From: a virus
Length of the DNA: 33,713 bases
Reading direction: 5' to 3' (one strand)
Virus record (IMG/VR): IMGVR_UViG_3300049810_001004
Span: 1 to 33,713 of that record
Position 1 is the stretch's first letter. Each line of letters starts with the position of its first letter. The notes under the pieces were generated by a model. The model was given only the letters and a program-made list of their open reading frames with translations, had not been told where the DNA came from and ran no database searches. Made by a program: the position numbers and the translations under genes. Shown here piece by piece: positions 1-6,416 of the stretch.

Positions 1-127
1 GATTGTAAAATTTTGCCTGTGGGAATTCTGCACCTAAGATATTAGCCCATGTACCCCAAAGGTATTTTGTAAAACTACAGCCAAAGGTAAAGATTCGTTT
101 GGGTTCTTTTTGTATTAATGGTTGCAT
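1..127 (-). CDS. SGNH/GDSL-like hydrolase, N-terminal fragment running off the window
   Basis: The minus strand is open from an ATG at base 127 to the window edge and encodes about 42 residues. After a short basic lead-in the fragment reads RIFTFGCSFT and then KYLWGTWANILG. A beta-strand followed by G-(C/D)-S-(F/L)-(T/S) is block I of SGNH hydrolases, and the FGCSFT form is familiar from marine phage proteins. The serine would be the nucleophile, with substrate probably an ester or acetylated glycan. The catalytic Asp/His block is outside the window, so function is inferred from the N-terminus alone. The start faces the next gene divergently. No good ribosome binding site is visible. Confidence 0.55.
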   Translation of the reverse strand, partial: MQPLIQKEPKRIFTFGCSFTKYLWGTWANILGAEFPQAKFYN

Positions 128-144
128 CCACATATTTACACACT

Positions 145-477
145 ATGACACCGCAGATCTTTTCATTTAAATTTTTTTTTGCTACAGTTTTTTTTTGGGC
201 TGTATACTGTTTCGTTAACACATTAAATATGTATATGAAAATACGTTACTATAAAAATTTAGATAAATGGAGATGGATAGGATTCTTACTTGCAATGATC
301 AGTGCATTTATTCTAAGTGGAGGTAACCCTAATACACAATGGCACGGATGGGTATTTGCTTGTGCTAGTTGTGTAATATGGATTTATATGGGATATAAAG
401 ACCGAGACGTACCTCGAAGTTTAATGGAAGTGATGTATTTGTTGCTTGCCTTTAGAGGAATATATGAATGGTTTTAA
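145..477 (+). CDS. small multi-spanning membrane protein, unknown function
   Basis: This is a protein of about 110 residues with three to four hydrophobic segments (roughly 9-29, 44-60, 68-83 and 94-107) joined by short basic or polar loops. It is probably an inner-membrane protein. I do not recognise a family. An in-frame ATG at 118 would add nine residues, but it would overlap the start of the divergent SGNH-like gene and also lacks a Shine-Dalgarno sequence, so I prefer 145. The gene ends just before a consensus promoter and is probably not co-transcribed with the UV endonuclease gene. Confidence 0.55.
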   Translation: MTPQIFSFKFFFATVFFWAVYCFVNTLNMYMKIRYYKNLDKWRWIGFLLAMISAFILSGGNPNTQWHGWVFACASCVIWIYMGYKDRDVPRSLMEVMYLLLAFRGIYEWF

Positions 478-481
478 AAGG

Positions 482-510
482 TTGACAACAAGAGAATTGG
501 GTGCTATACT
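482..510 (+). promoter_or_regulatory. consensus sigma70-type promoter
   Basis: TTGACA at 482-487 is followed by exactly 17 bases and then TATACT at 505-510. The -35 box is perfect and the -10 box differs from consensus at one position. It lies 36 bases upstream of the UV endonuclease start, so it would drive that gene and probably the next two. The preceding GG (GGTTGACA) recurs at two other promoters in the window. Confidence 0.75.
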
Positions 511-545
511 GTGAGTATAATTGAAGCTCTAGCAAAAGGTATCCA

Positions 546-1577
546 ATGTTTTCTCAAGATGTACAAAGAGTTGGTTTTGCATGTAAGTATATGCATCCAG
601 ATCAAACACAAAAGCCTAAGATTCTCAAAGAAATACAACACCGTTACACAGAAGCACAAACAACTGTTGCTTGGCTAAAACGACAGACTGTAGAAGTTGC
701 TGAGCAAAAGATGTGGGATATTATGATTCATAATATTGACAGCATGTACAACTTGATTGAGTGGACAGGTAATCAACCAGAACAACACCGTATGGTACGA
801 CTAGGTAGCAATCAATTGCCTATGTACACACAACCTGACTTTAGATACTTTTGGTCTAAGCCAGACGTAAGAGCAGAGTGTGCAAAAGGTTATGCACGAG
901 CAGGTGAAATTGCTAGAAAATTAGACGTACGAGTGAGTATGCACCCTGGACAGTTTTGTGTACTAGCAAGTGACAGTGAAGATATAGTAGAACGTTCAAT
1001 AGAAGAATTTGAATATCATGCAGATATTATTAGATGGATGGGCTATGGCCAAACATTCCAAGACTTCAAGTGCAATGTACATATCTCAGGTAGACAAGGT
1101 CCAGATGGTATTAGACGAGTATTGCCACGTCTTAGTCCAGAAGCAAGAAACACTATCACTATCGAAAATGACGAAAACAAATGGGGTATTGAAGCAAGTC
1201 TTGAACTAGCCAAAGATGTACCGCTAGTGCTTGACATACACCATCACTGGGTCAACTCAGGAGAGTATATTGAACCCTCAGACGATAGAGTAAGTCGCAT
1301 ACGTGATAGCTGGCGTGGCATACGTCCTGCAATGCACTACAGTCAATGTAGAATTGATTACTTGACGGATCATCCTGCTGATGTAAAGCCTGATATGAAC
1401 ACACTACTTGAAGCTGGATACAAGAAACAAAAACTTCGTGCCCACAGTGATTACATGTGGAATGATGCATGTAATGAGTGGGCAGTACAGTTCAACGAAC
1501 ATTTTGATATTATGGTAGAAGCAAAGTGCAAGAACCTTGCAAGTAAACAACTAGCAGAGACAAAACATGCACATTGA
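546..1577 (+). CDS. uvsE: UV damage endonuclease (UvsE/UvdE family)
   Basis: This 343-aa TIM-barrel nuclease nicks DNA 5' to UV photoproducts and starts excision repair without light. Family landmarks appear in order: RVGFACKY at the N-terminus, RLGSN near residue 86, SMHPGQF near 133, HISG near 178, IENDE near 205, DIHHHWVN near 230, RAHSDYMW near 299 and a C-terminal FDIMVEAK. These supply the His/Glu/Asp metal ligands of the family. The length matches bacterial UvsE. The start is supported by AAAAGG six bases upstream of the ATG and by a consensus promoter just before it. The gene overlaps the next one by 11 bases. For a surface-ocean phage it would protect viral DNA from sunlight damage. 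Confidence 0.9.
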   Translation: MFSQDVQRVGFACKYMHPDQTQKPKILKEIQHRYTEAQTTVAWLKRQTVEVAEQKMWDIMIHNIDSMYNLIEWTGNQPEQHRMVRLGSNQLPMYTQPDFRYFWSKPDVRAECAKGYARAGEIARKLDVRVSMHPGQFCVLASDSEDIVERSIEEFEYHADIIRWMGYGQTFQDFKCNVHISGRQGPDGIRRVLPRLSPEARNTITIENDENKWGIEASLELAKDVPLVLDIHHHWVNSGEYIEPSDDRVSRIRDSWRGIRPAMHYSQCRIDYLTDHPADVKPDMNTLLEAGYKKQKLRAHSDYMWNDACNEWAVQFNEHFDIMVEAKCKNLASKQLAETKHAH

Positions 1578-1905
1578 TTGTTTGCATTATAAAGATAAAA
1601 GATCAGATAAGATATGGGGATATACTATAGACAAAGATCGATGTATTGTGTTTTATGGTAAAACAAAAGGCACTCTTAGTTTTATTGAACACACGGGTCA
1701 ACACCTACCCCGGTATCCATTGCTTGGTGTTGCAACTGGTGATTTATCTATTCCTTATACAACACAAAAAGCAAGAAAGACAAAACTGTCTAAAGGTTAT
1801 GTGCCTGTGCTGGAAAATGAATTAAATGATTACCTTCCGGACTCATTTAAAGAAGCATTGATGTTGGCAAAACTTGGAATGGGTCTGCGAGAAGCAGTCC
1901 GCTGA
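1567..1905 (+). CDS. WGR-domain-like small protein
   Basis: The protein has 112 residues. The first half reads DKIWGYTIDKDRCIVFYGKT followed by KGTLSFIEHTGQ, and a later stretch reads QKARKTKLSKGYVPV. The order of an aromatic-rich strand, a (W/Y)G(R/K) turn, a glycine turn, then A-x-K-x(n)-K-x-KGY resembles the WGR domain of PARPs and of several bacterial and phage DNA-repair-linked proteins, which binds nucleic acid. That is a pattern match by eye, not a firm assignment. The start lies inside the 3' end of the UV endonuclease gene, which implies translational coupling and a possible repair-related role. Confidence 0.5.
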   Translation: MHIDCLHYKDKRSDKIWGYTIDKDRCIVFYGKTKGTLSFIEHTGQHLPRYPLLGVATGDLSIPYTTQKARKTKLSKGYVPVLENELNDYLPDSFKEALMLAKLGMGLREAVR

Positions 1906-1918
1906 CATATATAAACTT

Positions 1919-2947
1919 ATGTCAATAATAGAAAAACCAACAAAAGATAAAATATTAATTGTAAGCGAACCAAGATCAGGATCAACTGCTCTGTGGACTT
2001 ATCTGTGGGCAAGATATTATCAAAATGGTGTAAGCGGAAAGCCAATGAGTTCTTGGTTAGAACCTTTTAATTACCAGTTTCATTTAGAATCAAAAACCGA
2101 CACAGAGGTAAATGAATTAAAAGCAGATTGGTTAATGAGAATGATTTTAAAAAAGCCAAATAATCCTTGGTTAACCAAAATACTTCTTCCTACATTACTT
2201 CCAATTGAACATATACCAATGCATCATAAAGTACTTGCAGAGATAAATGGTAATAGGATGCACATTGATAAATGGTTTGAAGACGAAAAGAATCCAACTG
2301 AAGATGAATTAAAAGAAAGAACCAGATGCTGGGATATCTATTTTAATGAAATGAAAGTAAAGACTGTACAAAATAAAGTAGTAGGAGATATCTATTTTAA
2401 TGATCCTAGTGTATATAGAATTAAATTGTATAGAAAAGACTTTATAGCATCATTAATGTCTACAATGGATTTAAAGATACGTCAGTCAGTTAGAAAAGAA
2501 CAAGGTGAAGAAGATGAAAAACTAGATTGGCATGCAAGAAAAGATGAACTTGATAAAAGGCCAGTATATGAATATCCTGATCTGTCAGATATGTCTACCG
2601 CAGAGATAGCTGACTTATGTGGGTTTTGGCAAAAAACATTTTTACGAGAAAATCTATTAAGGTTTAATAGCACATCTACTCCTAGTATGAGGTTTGATGC
2701 TGAATATGCTTATGAAGATATTAAAGATGAATTATTAAATTTTAATCCAGTTATTGAATTTGACGAAGATAATCGTATGCACAACGGCAATCGCGAAATG
2801 CTTGTAAAGAAGTCTGGCATAACAATAACTAAAAAAGCACAGAACTACCAAGAAACATATGAGAGACTTAGTAAGGCATATAGACAATGGCATAAACGTT
2901 GGCCAGATATTTGGGAAAAAAGAGGCTTACAAAGATTTAGTGTATAA
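1919..2947 (+). CDS. sulfotransferase-like P-loop protein (first of three)
   Basis: The protein has about 342 residues. Near the N-terminus ILIVSEPRSGSTALW carries the PRSGST loop that binds the 5'-phosphosulfate of PAPS in sulfotransferases. Around residues 164-172 YRKDFIASLMS fits the 3'-phosphate-binding motif of the same fold. The substrate cannot be read from sequence. An upstream in-frame ATG at 1874 would add 15 residues, but they precede the fold and overlap the previous gene, so 1919 is preferred. Neither start has a clear ribosome binding site. A hairpin follows the stop directly. The other two copies, near 9.8 and 10.8 kb, share the loop motifs but have little obvious similarity to this one elsewhere. 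Confidence 0.65.
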   Translation: MSIIEKPTKDKILIVSEPRSGSTALWTYLWARYYQNGVSGKPMSSWLEPFNYQFHLESKTDTEVNELKADWLMRMILKKPNNPWLTKILLPTLLPIEHIPMHHKVLAEINGNRMHIDKWFEDEKNPTEDELKERTRCWDIYFNEMKVKTVQNKVVGDIYFNDPSVYRIKLYRKDFIASLMSTMDLKIRQSVRKEQGEEDEKLDWHARKDELDKRPVYEYPDLSDMSTAEIADLCGFWQKTFLRENLLRFNSTSTPSMRFDAEYAYEDIKDELLNFNPVIEFDEDNRMHNGNREMLVKKSGITITKKAQNYQETYERLSKAYRQWHKRWPDIWEKRGLQRFSV

Positions 2948-2949
2948 CA

Positions 2950-2971
2950 CTTGCGGAAATTAATCCGCAAG
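2950..2971. terminator. bidirectional hairpin between convergent genes
   Basis: A perfect 8-bp stem, CTTGCGGA with TCCGCAAG, encloses a 6-base loop. It starts three bases after the stop of the sulfotransferase-like gene and lies just beyond the stop of the minus-strand micro-gene. There is no long T-run on either side, so it may act as a weak terminator or as an RNA 3'-end stabiliser. Confidence 0.6.
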
Positions 2972-2983
2972 CATATCACATTA

Positions 2984-3097
2984 TTAACTATAATGTACGT
3001 GGTGAGATCTACGTCTCGCATTTAAGAATCTGCAAAGCATATCACGACGATATTTTTTGTAAAGCTTCTTAAATTGATATAGTGTAAATGAATCCAT
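2984..3097 (-). CDS. basic 37-aa micro-protein downstream of a glutamine riboswitch
   Basis: The minus strand carries a strong Shine-Dalgarno sequence, AAAAGGAGG, seven bases before an ATG that opens a 37-codon frame ending in TAA. The peptide is strongly basic (MDSFTLYQFKKLYKKYRR, then a middle with DMLCRFLNARRR) and likely helical. It has no membrane segment. It lies directly downstream of the riboswitch, matching the known 'downstream peptide' arrangement in cyanobacteria and cyanophages. In cyanobacteria this riboswitch class controls small Arg-rich proteins that bind and inactivate glutamine synthetase. A similar role here is an inference from context and charge, not from demonstrated homology. 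Confidence 0.75.
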   Translation of the reverse strand: MDSFTLYQFKKLYKKYRRDMLCRFLNARRRSHHVHYS

Positions 3098-3121
3098 ATC
3101 ACATCCTCCTTTTACAAAGAA

Positions 3122-3173
3122 TGCGTTCCTTCGGCTTTCGGCCTACTTCCGTCCTATGTTATGGATGAACGTG
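3122..3173 (-). ncRNA. glutamine riboswitch, glnA RNA type
   Basis: On the minus strand the RNA reads CGTTCATCC, a short hairpin, GGACGGAAGTAGGC, a CGAAA loop, then GCCGAAGGAACGC. P1 pairs CGTTC with GAACG. P2 pairs TCC-TA with TA-GGA around a 3-base loop with one bulged A. P3 pairs GGC with GCC. The junction bases GGAAGTAGGC and CGAAGGAACG match the conserved core of the glnA / downstream-peptide glutamine aptamers. The strong Shine-Dalgarno sequence of the 37-aa gene begins about 15 bases after P1 closes. Cyanobacterial members of this class that have been studied raise expression when glutamine binds. Confidence 0.85.
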
Positions 3174-3176
3174 CTT

Positions 3177-3184
3177 TTATTTAG
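3177..3184 (-). promoter_or_regulatory. late-type promoter box before the riboswitch
   Basis: The minus strand reads CTAAATAA here, one base from T4-like late boxes (NATAAATA), and it ends five bases before riboswitch helix P1. A start about six bases downstream would put the transcript end right at P1. The same CTAAATA core recurs at 15770 and 19853. A sigma70-type -10 (TATGCT, minus 3188-3183) overlaps it, but no -35 is recognisable. Confidence 0.4.
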
Positions 3185-3211
3185 CATATAATTATTTAAA
3201 AAGGAGCCAGA

Positions 3212-3394
3212 ATGCCTATACCTGAAAGAATAACAATAACAATAGAGGAGAATAAAATGGACGAAGACTTTGATTATATGAAAGAAATGGATCCTAGAAA
3301 GAAAGATTATCATGTAGTATATCCATTAGTAAAGCTATGGCATATACTATTATTCTTTGCAATATGTTTACCACTAGTGTGGTACTTTAAATGA
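3212..3394 (+). CDS. small membrane protein with acidic N-terminus
   Basis: The protein has 60 residues: a polar N-terminus rich in Asp/Glu, a basic DPRKKDYH stretch, then one transmembrane segment near residues 42-57 ending in WYFK. AAAAAGGAG six bases upstream supports this start. A second start at 3257, with its own GAGGAG, would give a 45-residue product that keeps the acidic and membrane parts. It heads the run of small overlapping genes that follows, with its stop overlapping the next ATG. I do not recognise the family. Confidence 0.6.
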   Translation: MPIPERITITIEENKMDEDFDYMKEMDPRKKDYHVVYPLVKLWHILLFFAICLPLVWYFK

Positions 3395-3498
3395 AAGTTG
3401 ATAGTTTTTTAGTAGGAGCAATTATCTATCCTGCGATATTTTTTATTTTAGTAATAACAGTATTTGTTATTCTACCACTTATGGAGAAGTCTTTATGA
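3391..3498 (+). CDS. 35-aa single-span membrane micro-protein
   Basis: The gene starts with ATGA overlapping the previous stop and ends overlapping the next start. The product is almost entirely one hydrophobic helix (IIYPAIFFILVITVFVILPL) with a short MKVD head and MEKSL tail. It is probably inserted in the host inner membrane. Overlap on both sides and uninterrupted frame make it likely to be real despite its size. The function is unknown. Confidence 0.55.
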   Translation: MKVDSFLVGAIIYPAIFFILVITVFVILPLMEKSL

Positions 3499-3644
3499 AC
3501 TGTTATCAATGTCAAACTGAATTAATCGTAGGCGGTGACCACGATTGTGAAGAAGACGAAGATCATTTAATTGTAACTAACCTAAGTTGTCCTAAATGCG
3601 ACTCACTGGTTTATGTATATTGGGGATCTAAAGAAGATAAATGA
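3495..3644 (+). CDS. 49-aa zinc-ribbon-like protein
   Basis: Two Cys pairs frame the protein: CYQC at residues 3-6 and CPKC at 32-35, with an acidic loop (DCEEDEDH) between them. The spacing fits a small zinc ribbon, a fold phages use for nucleic-acid binding or for capturing host transcription factors. It overlaps its neighbours by four bases on both sides, so it is translated within the same polycistron. There is no further clue to its partner. Confidence 0.6.
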   Translation: MNCYQCQTELIVGGDHDCEEDEDHLIVTNLSCPKCDSLVYVYWGSKEDK

Positions 3645-4003
3645 AATACTTTACTAGAAAAATGATAGCCCATAAAGATTTAAACAGTAACGGAACTCTT
3701 TTTGGAGGCAGAGTACTAGATTGGATTGATGAAGAAGCATACATTTATTGTAGTTGTCAACTTAATAATGATAGAGTTGTAACAAGAAGCATGAGTAATA
3801 TTGATTTTAAGCATAGTGCAATAAGAGGAGATATTATTGAAATAGGAATGGAAACAGTTAGTATAGGAAGAACTAGTATTACAATTAAATGTGATGTAAG
3901 AAATAAACGTACAGAAGCAACAATTACAAGTGTAGACGAAATTGTATTTGTTAATTTAGGTCCAGACGGAAAACCAGCAAGACACGGAGTAGAAAATGGA
4001 TAA
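3641..4003 (+). CDS. hotdog-fold acyl-CoA thioesterase
   Basis: This 120-aa single-hotdog protein has the YciA/ACOT-type signature HKDLNSNGTLFGGRVLDWID at residues 11-30. D30 sits where family members carry the catalytic acid. SMSNIDFKHSAIRGDIIEI follows as the second conserved strand region, and the protein ends near the usual length for the family. It would hydrolyse acyl-CoA thioesters in the cytoplasm, perhaps to adjust host membrane lipids or CoA pools. It overlaps genes on both sides within the small-gene operon. Substrate chain length cannot be inferred. Confidence 0.8.
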   Translation: MKYFTRKMIAHKDLNSNGTLFGGRVLDWIDEEAYIYCSCQLNNDRVVTRSMSNIDFKHSAIRGDIIEIGMETVSIGRTSITIKCDVRNKRTEATITSVDEIVFVNLGPDGKPARHGVENG

Positions 4004-4217
4004 AGAAATGACAAACAGTCGTCCTAAGTTCTGGGAAAGAGTTGGCAGGTATTATGAAGTAACATATCCAAGTGGACAAAAGGTTACCTGGTCAAACATA
4101 ACTATAACAGATTGTTTAACCAAGTATAACGGACATAATAGTATGTACGACAACCAGTTACAAATTAGAGAAATAATTGGAAAAGAATTAGCACTACTTA
4201 AGGTAAAAGAAAAATAA
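3996..4217 (+). CDS. hypothetical 73-aa protein
   Basis: This is a small soluble protein of mixed charge. A central segment (RYYEVTYPSGQKVTWSNIT) looks like a beta hairpin, and the C-terminal half looks helical (QLQIREIIGKELALLKVKEK). It overlaps the thioesterase gene by eight bases and is followed one base later by the next gene, so it belongs to the same transcript. I do not recognise a family. Confidence 0.6.
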   Translation: MDKEMTNSRPKFWERVGRYYEVTYPSGQKVTWSNITITDCLTKYNGHNSMYDNQLQIREIIGKELALLKVKEK

Positions 4218-4218
4218 A

Positions 4219-4566
4219 ATGTACAACGGCGACGAATTATCAGGATGGGGGCAATTATTTGCACTATTCCTTGTGATAGGTTTACCTTGTTTAATCTTTT
4301 GGTGGTTGGGTTGGTTCAAACGTGATAGTGTAATGATGTCAGCAGAGAAAACTGACTTTGGATTTGACAAGCCTAAAAAGATGCGTAGTTGGGAAGGTTT
4401 GTTATATGTATTATGGAACTGGAAAAGTTATGCGGCAAAAACCATATGGTTAGTAGGCGTACCTTTGGTGTGGTATGAATCAGACATGGGTAATGCTATA
4501 CTGTGGTTTATATTCGGAGGCATTCTAGTAGTAATGGGAAAATTCTGGGAGTTATTTAAAAGATAA
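4219..4566 (+). CDS. small membrane protein, unknown function
   Basis: The protein has 115 residues with an N-terminal transmembrane helix (about 11-32, rich in Trp/Leu/Ile), a polar middle with FDKPKKMRSWEG, and one or two hydrophobic segments near 75-110 ending in KFWELFKR. It is probably inner-membrane with the polar middle in the cytoplasm. Its stop overlaps the ATG of the DUF2061 gene. No family is recognised. Confidence 0.6.
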   Translation: MYNGDELSGWGQLFALFLVIGLPCLIFWWLGWFKRDSVMMSAEKTDFGFDKPKKMRSWEGLLYVLWNWKSYAAKTIWLVGVPLVWYESDMGNAILWFIFGGILVVMGKFWELFKR

Positions 4567-4763
4567 TGGAAAGCAATAAAAGAAGTATAGCAAAAGCTAT
4601 TTCTTGGAGAATAGTTGGTACTGTAGCAACAGGAGTAATAGGATATATCCTCACAGGATCTATGGTTGTTGCTAGTAGTCTTATGAGTATTGATTTTGTT
4701 ATTAAGTTTATTCTTTATTATCTACATGAAAGAGCCTGGAATAAAATAACGATACTCAAATAA
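4566..4763 (+). CDS. DUF2061 family membrane protein
   Basis: The 65-aa protein matches the DUF2061 layout: SIAKAISWRIVGTVATGVIG forms the first helix with its K-A-x-(S/T)-(W/Y)-R entry motif, and IDFVIKFILYYLHERAWNKI forms the second helix with the closing YYLHERxW motif. Family members are tiny two-helix inner-membrane proteins of unknown function found in bacteria and marine phages. The start codon shares its A with the stop of the preceding gene. A second, more diverged relative lies at 30035. Confidence 0.85.
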   Translation: MESNKRSIAKAISWRIVGTVATGVIGYILTGSMVVASSLMSIDFVIKFILYYLHERAWNKITILK

Positions 4764-4767
4764 AAGG

Positions 4768-4796
4768 TTGACAAACCTAAAAAAGTATGTTAGTAT
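4768..4796 (+). promoter_or_regulatory. consensus sigma70-type promoter
   Basis: TTGACA at 4768-4773 is separated by 17 bases from TAGTAT at 4791-4796. It sits in the 63-base gap after the DUF2061 gene and would start transcription about 25 bases before the next ATG. The GGTTGACA form matches the promoters at 482 and 11996. Confidence 0.7.
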
Positions 4797-4826
4797 ATAC
4801 ATAACAATAAAAATACAGGAGGCACT

Positions 4827-4961
4827 ATGTTTACTATTTTAGCAATCTTAGCATTTGTTGCTGGTGTATATGCATTTAAAGAAGATCTAAATGCTGGTTA
4901 TGCATACGGACTTATGGGATTTATTGTAGCATGGTTGTTATGGATGCAATATGTTGGGTGA
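4827..4961 (+). CDS. 44-aa two-span membrane micro-protein
   Basis: CAGGAGG five bases before the ATG is an excellent ribosome binding site. The product has a hydrophobic N-terminal helix (FTILAILAFVAGVYAF), a short KEDLNAG turn and a second helix (GLMGFIVAWLLWMQYV). It is the first gene after the 4768 promoter, which suggests high early expression. It overlaps the next gene by 11 bases. The function is unknown. Confidence 0.6.
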   Translation: MFTILAILAFVAGVYAFKEDLNAGYAYGLMGFIVAWLLWMQYVG

Positions 4962-5046
4962 AATTGATTTACAAGCATGGCTATCATTTGGATTAGTCGG
5001 TGGTATTATTATATCTATAATATGGTCTCATTGGAAAAATAAATGA
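4951..5046 (+). CDS. 31-aa single-span membrane micro-protein
   Basis: This short frame overlaps both neighbours (11 bases before, 4 bases after). It encodes an acidic head MLGEIDLQ, one membrane helix (AWLSFGLVGGIIISIIW) and a basic tail HWKNK, which follows the positive-inside pattern. There is no separate ribosome binding site, so coupling to the preceding gene is likely. The small size leaves some doubt that it is translated. Confidence 0.45.
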   Translation: MLGEIDLQAWLSFGLVGGIIISIIWSHWKNK

Positions 5047-5546
5047 AGCCTATTAAAATTTACGAAACAACATTAAAAGATGTCTTATTAGATAATCCAC
5101 AAGGTAGTTATATCTACAGAATAATGTTTAATGATGATATTCCTTTTTATGTTGGTATAACACTTAAAGGTGTTAAAGATAGATTTAAAACACATATAGC
5201 AAAGTTTGCAGGTATTAAAAAATATAACGATAGACCTAAATGCCAAGAAATGGTATTTGAAAGTAAAGAATTAAAATTTAAATGTATTGGTAGACAAACA
5301 TATGGCTATAATACCATACGTGATATATTAAAAAAGAATAAAGTAAAATATGATATGCTTAATGCTAAAGTAATATTAGAACAATTTAGCAACGAAGCAT
5401 TAAATGATTACGGAACTGATATTGGTGAATTAACTAATAAATTCTATTTTGAAAAATATGAATCTAATATTATTGAAAAAGAATTACCATTAGCAAATGA
5501 TGAAACTATTCATTTGGCTAATCAACAAATAATGGAGAGCAAGTAA
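5043..5546 (+). CDS. GIY-YIG domain nuclease-like protein
   Basis: In this 167-aa protein residues 22-53 read GSYIYRIMFNDDIPFYVGIT and then RFKTHI, the pattern of a degenerate GIY-YIG core (YIY, then YVG, then the catalytic Arg on the following helix). A conserved Glu expected near residue 110 could be the one in VILEQFSNEAL. Phage GIY-YIG proteins include free-standing homing endonucleases and DNA-damage or restriction nucleases. No zinc finger or separate DNA-binding domain is seen, though the tail is charged. It overlaps genes on both sides in the small-gene operon. Confidence 0.7.
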   Translation: MKPIKIYETTLKDVLLDNPQGSYIYRIMFNDDIPFYVGITLKGVKDRFKTHIAKFAGIKKYNDRPKCQEMVFESKELKFKCIGRQTYGYNTIRDILKKNKVKYDMLNAKVILEQFSNEALNDYGTDIGELTNKFYFEKYESNIIEKELPLANDETIHLANQQIMESK

Positions 5547-5785
5547 TGGATATGTATCCAGCTGAAAGGCAAAAAGAAATTATTTCTAAATTTCAAGAGC
5601 TTTTAAAAGAAGCAGATAACTTTCCAATGAGAAGTGATCCTGTTGAATATAGAAAGTTCTGGAGTGGAATCAGAGGAGAAGGTTCTAGTTTACTTGGATT
5701 ATGTAATCATTTATCAGACCAACTAAATGTTGCCGCTGATGTAATATCAAAAATGCAAGAGGAAAAGAAAAATGGAACCAGTTGA
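5546..5785 (+). CDS. hypothetical 79-aa helical protein
   Basis: This is a soluble, probably all-helical protein. It has ERQKEIISKFQELLKEA at the start, a conserved-looking RKFWSGIRGEGSSLLGLC centre and a final helix ending EEKKNGTS. The start shares its A with the GIY-YIG stop. The tail overlaps the next gene by 14 bases. I do not recognise a family. Confidence 0.55.
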   Translation: MDMYPAERQKEIISKFQELLKEADNFPMRSDPVEYRKFWSGIRGEGSSLLGLCNHLSDQLNVAADVISKMQEEKKNGTS

Positions 5786-5933
5786 TGTAAGTAAAAAGCA
5801 CTTTTATTTAAGTTTGGTTAAGAGTGCAGTTAGGCTATCAGGTTGTTTAGCCTCCGCCTACACAGGGTCAGTTATCATGTTAGCCGCTTTTCTTGCAGTA
5901 GCAGAATTTATAGGGATATGGGAAGAGCTATAA
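5772..5933 (+). CDS. 53-aa membrane protein of a type seen in marine myoviruses
   Basis: After a polar head (MEPVDVSKKHFYLSLVKSAV) comes RLSGCLASAYTG and one long hydrophobic helix (SVIMLAAFLAVAEFIGIWEE). The ending A-E-x-(L/I)-G-I-x-EEL is a pattern I associate with short membrane proteins of T4-like cyanophages and pelagiphages, from memory only. The start lies in the previous gene and the stop overlaps the next start (TAATG). Reading this frame means the next gene starts at 5933, not further upstream. Confidence 0.6.
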   Translation: MEPVDVSKKHFYLSLVKSAVRLSGCLASAYTGSVIMLAAFLAVAEFIGIWEEL

Positions 5934-6160
5934 TGGCTGACATCATAGATTTCAAACCAAAAGAAACAGTATTCGTTTTAAACTTTACTAGTCCTAGTCC
6001 TTTAAAAATGACAAAGACAGGTGGCGAGAATATTGCAGTTGAAATCCGTAAAGTTGATGATGCCCATGGTGTAGGACAAGCATGGGTGCCTGCAGTAAAT
6101 ATAAGACAAGCAAAAGACAAATTACAAAAAATGATTGAAGTGTTGGAGTTCCAAGACTAG
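5933..6160 (+). CDS. hypothetical 75-aa beta-rich protein
   Basis: From the TAATG overlap the product reads MADIIDFKPKETVFVLNFTS, then several strands and a C-terminal helix (ARQ-type KDKLQKMIEVLEFQD). It is compact and soluble. An upstream in-frame start at 5843 would add an unlikely Ser/Arg-rich lead entirely inside the 53-aa gene, so 5933 is chosen. The family is not recognised. Confidence 0.6.
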   Translation: MADIIDFKPKETVFVLNFTSPSPLKMTKTGGENIAVEIRKVDDAHGVGQAWVPAVNIRQAKDKLQKMIEVLEFQD

Positions 6161-6176
6161 TATAGGAGGAGTTATA

Positions 6177-6416
6177 ATGGAAAAATTTGATTGGCCAAGA
6201 ATGTACAAAGTTGAAGAGTACATTGAACGAGAGGCATATAATGCAGTAGAAGAGTTTGTTGTTGACTTTTATAATGTTGAAGAAATAGGTTTAATTCCTA
6301 AACAACAAATTGATGAAATGATGGCATGGCGAGAAGAACATGTTAACGAGTATTCTGCTATGTGGGGAGCATTTACAGATGTCTACAATGTTTGGGAAAT
6401 GGAAAATGAATTATAA
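6177..6416 (+). CDS. hypothetical acidic 79-aa protein
   Basis: TAGGAGGAG about six bases before the ATG is one of the best ribosome binding sites in the cluster and fixes the start here rather than at the in-frame ATG at 6135. The product is acidic and helical, with MEKFDWPRMYKVEEYI at the start and many Glu, Tyr and Trp residues. No motif is recognised. Strong acidity and small size would suit a decoy or inhibitor of a nucleic-acid-binding host protein, but that is speculation. Confidence 0.6.
   Translation: MEKFDWPRMYKVEEYIEREAYNAVEEFVVDFYNVEEIGLIPKQQIDEMMAWREEHVNEYSAMWGAFTDVYNVWEMENEL

Noticed and set aside
3123-3173. Interpretation of the GGCTTTCGGCC repeat as a plain terminator
   Set aside because: Read on the minus strand the repeat is helix P3 of a fully conserved glutamine aptamer with matching P1, P2 and junction bases.
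5843-5932. Upstream extension of the 75-aa gene at 5933
   Set aside because: The extension is Ser/Arg/Cys-rich and lies inside the 53-aa gene, whose TAATG overlap gives the better start.
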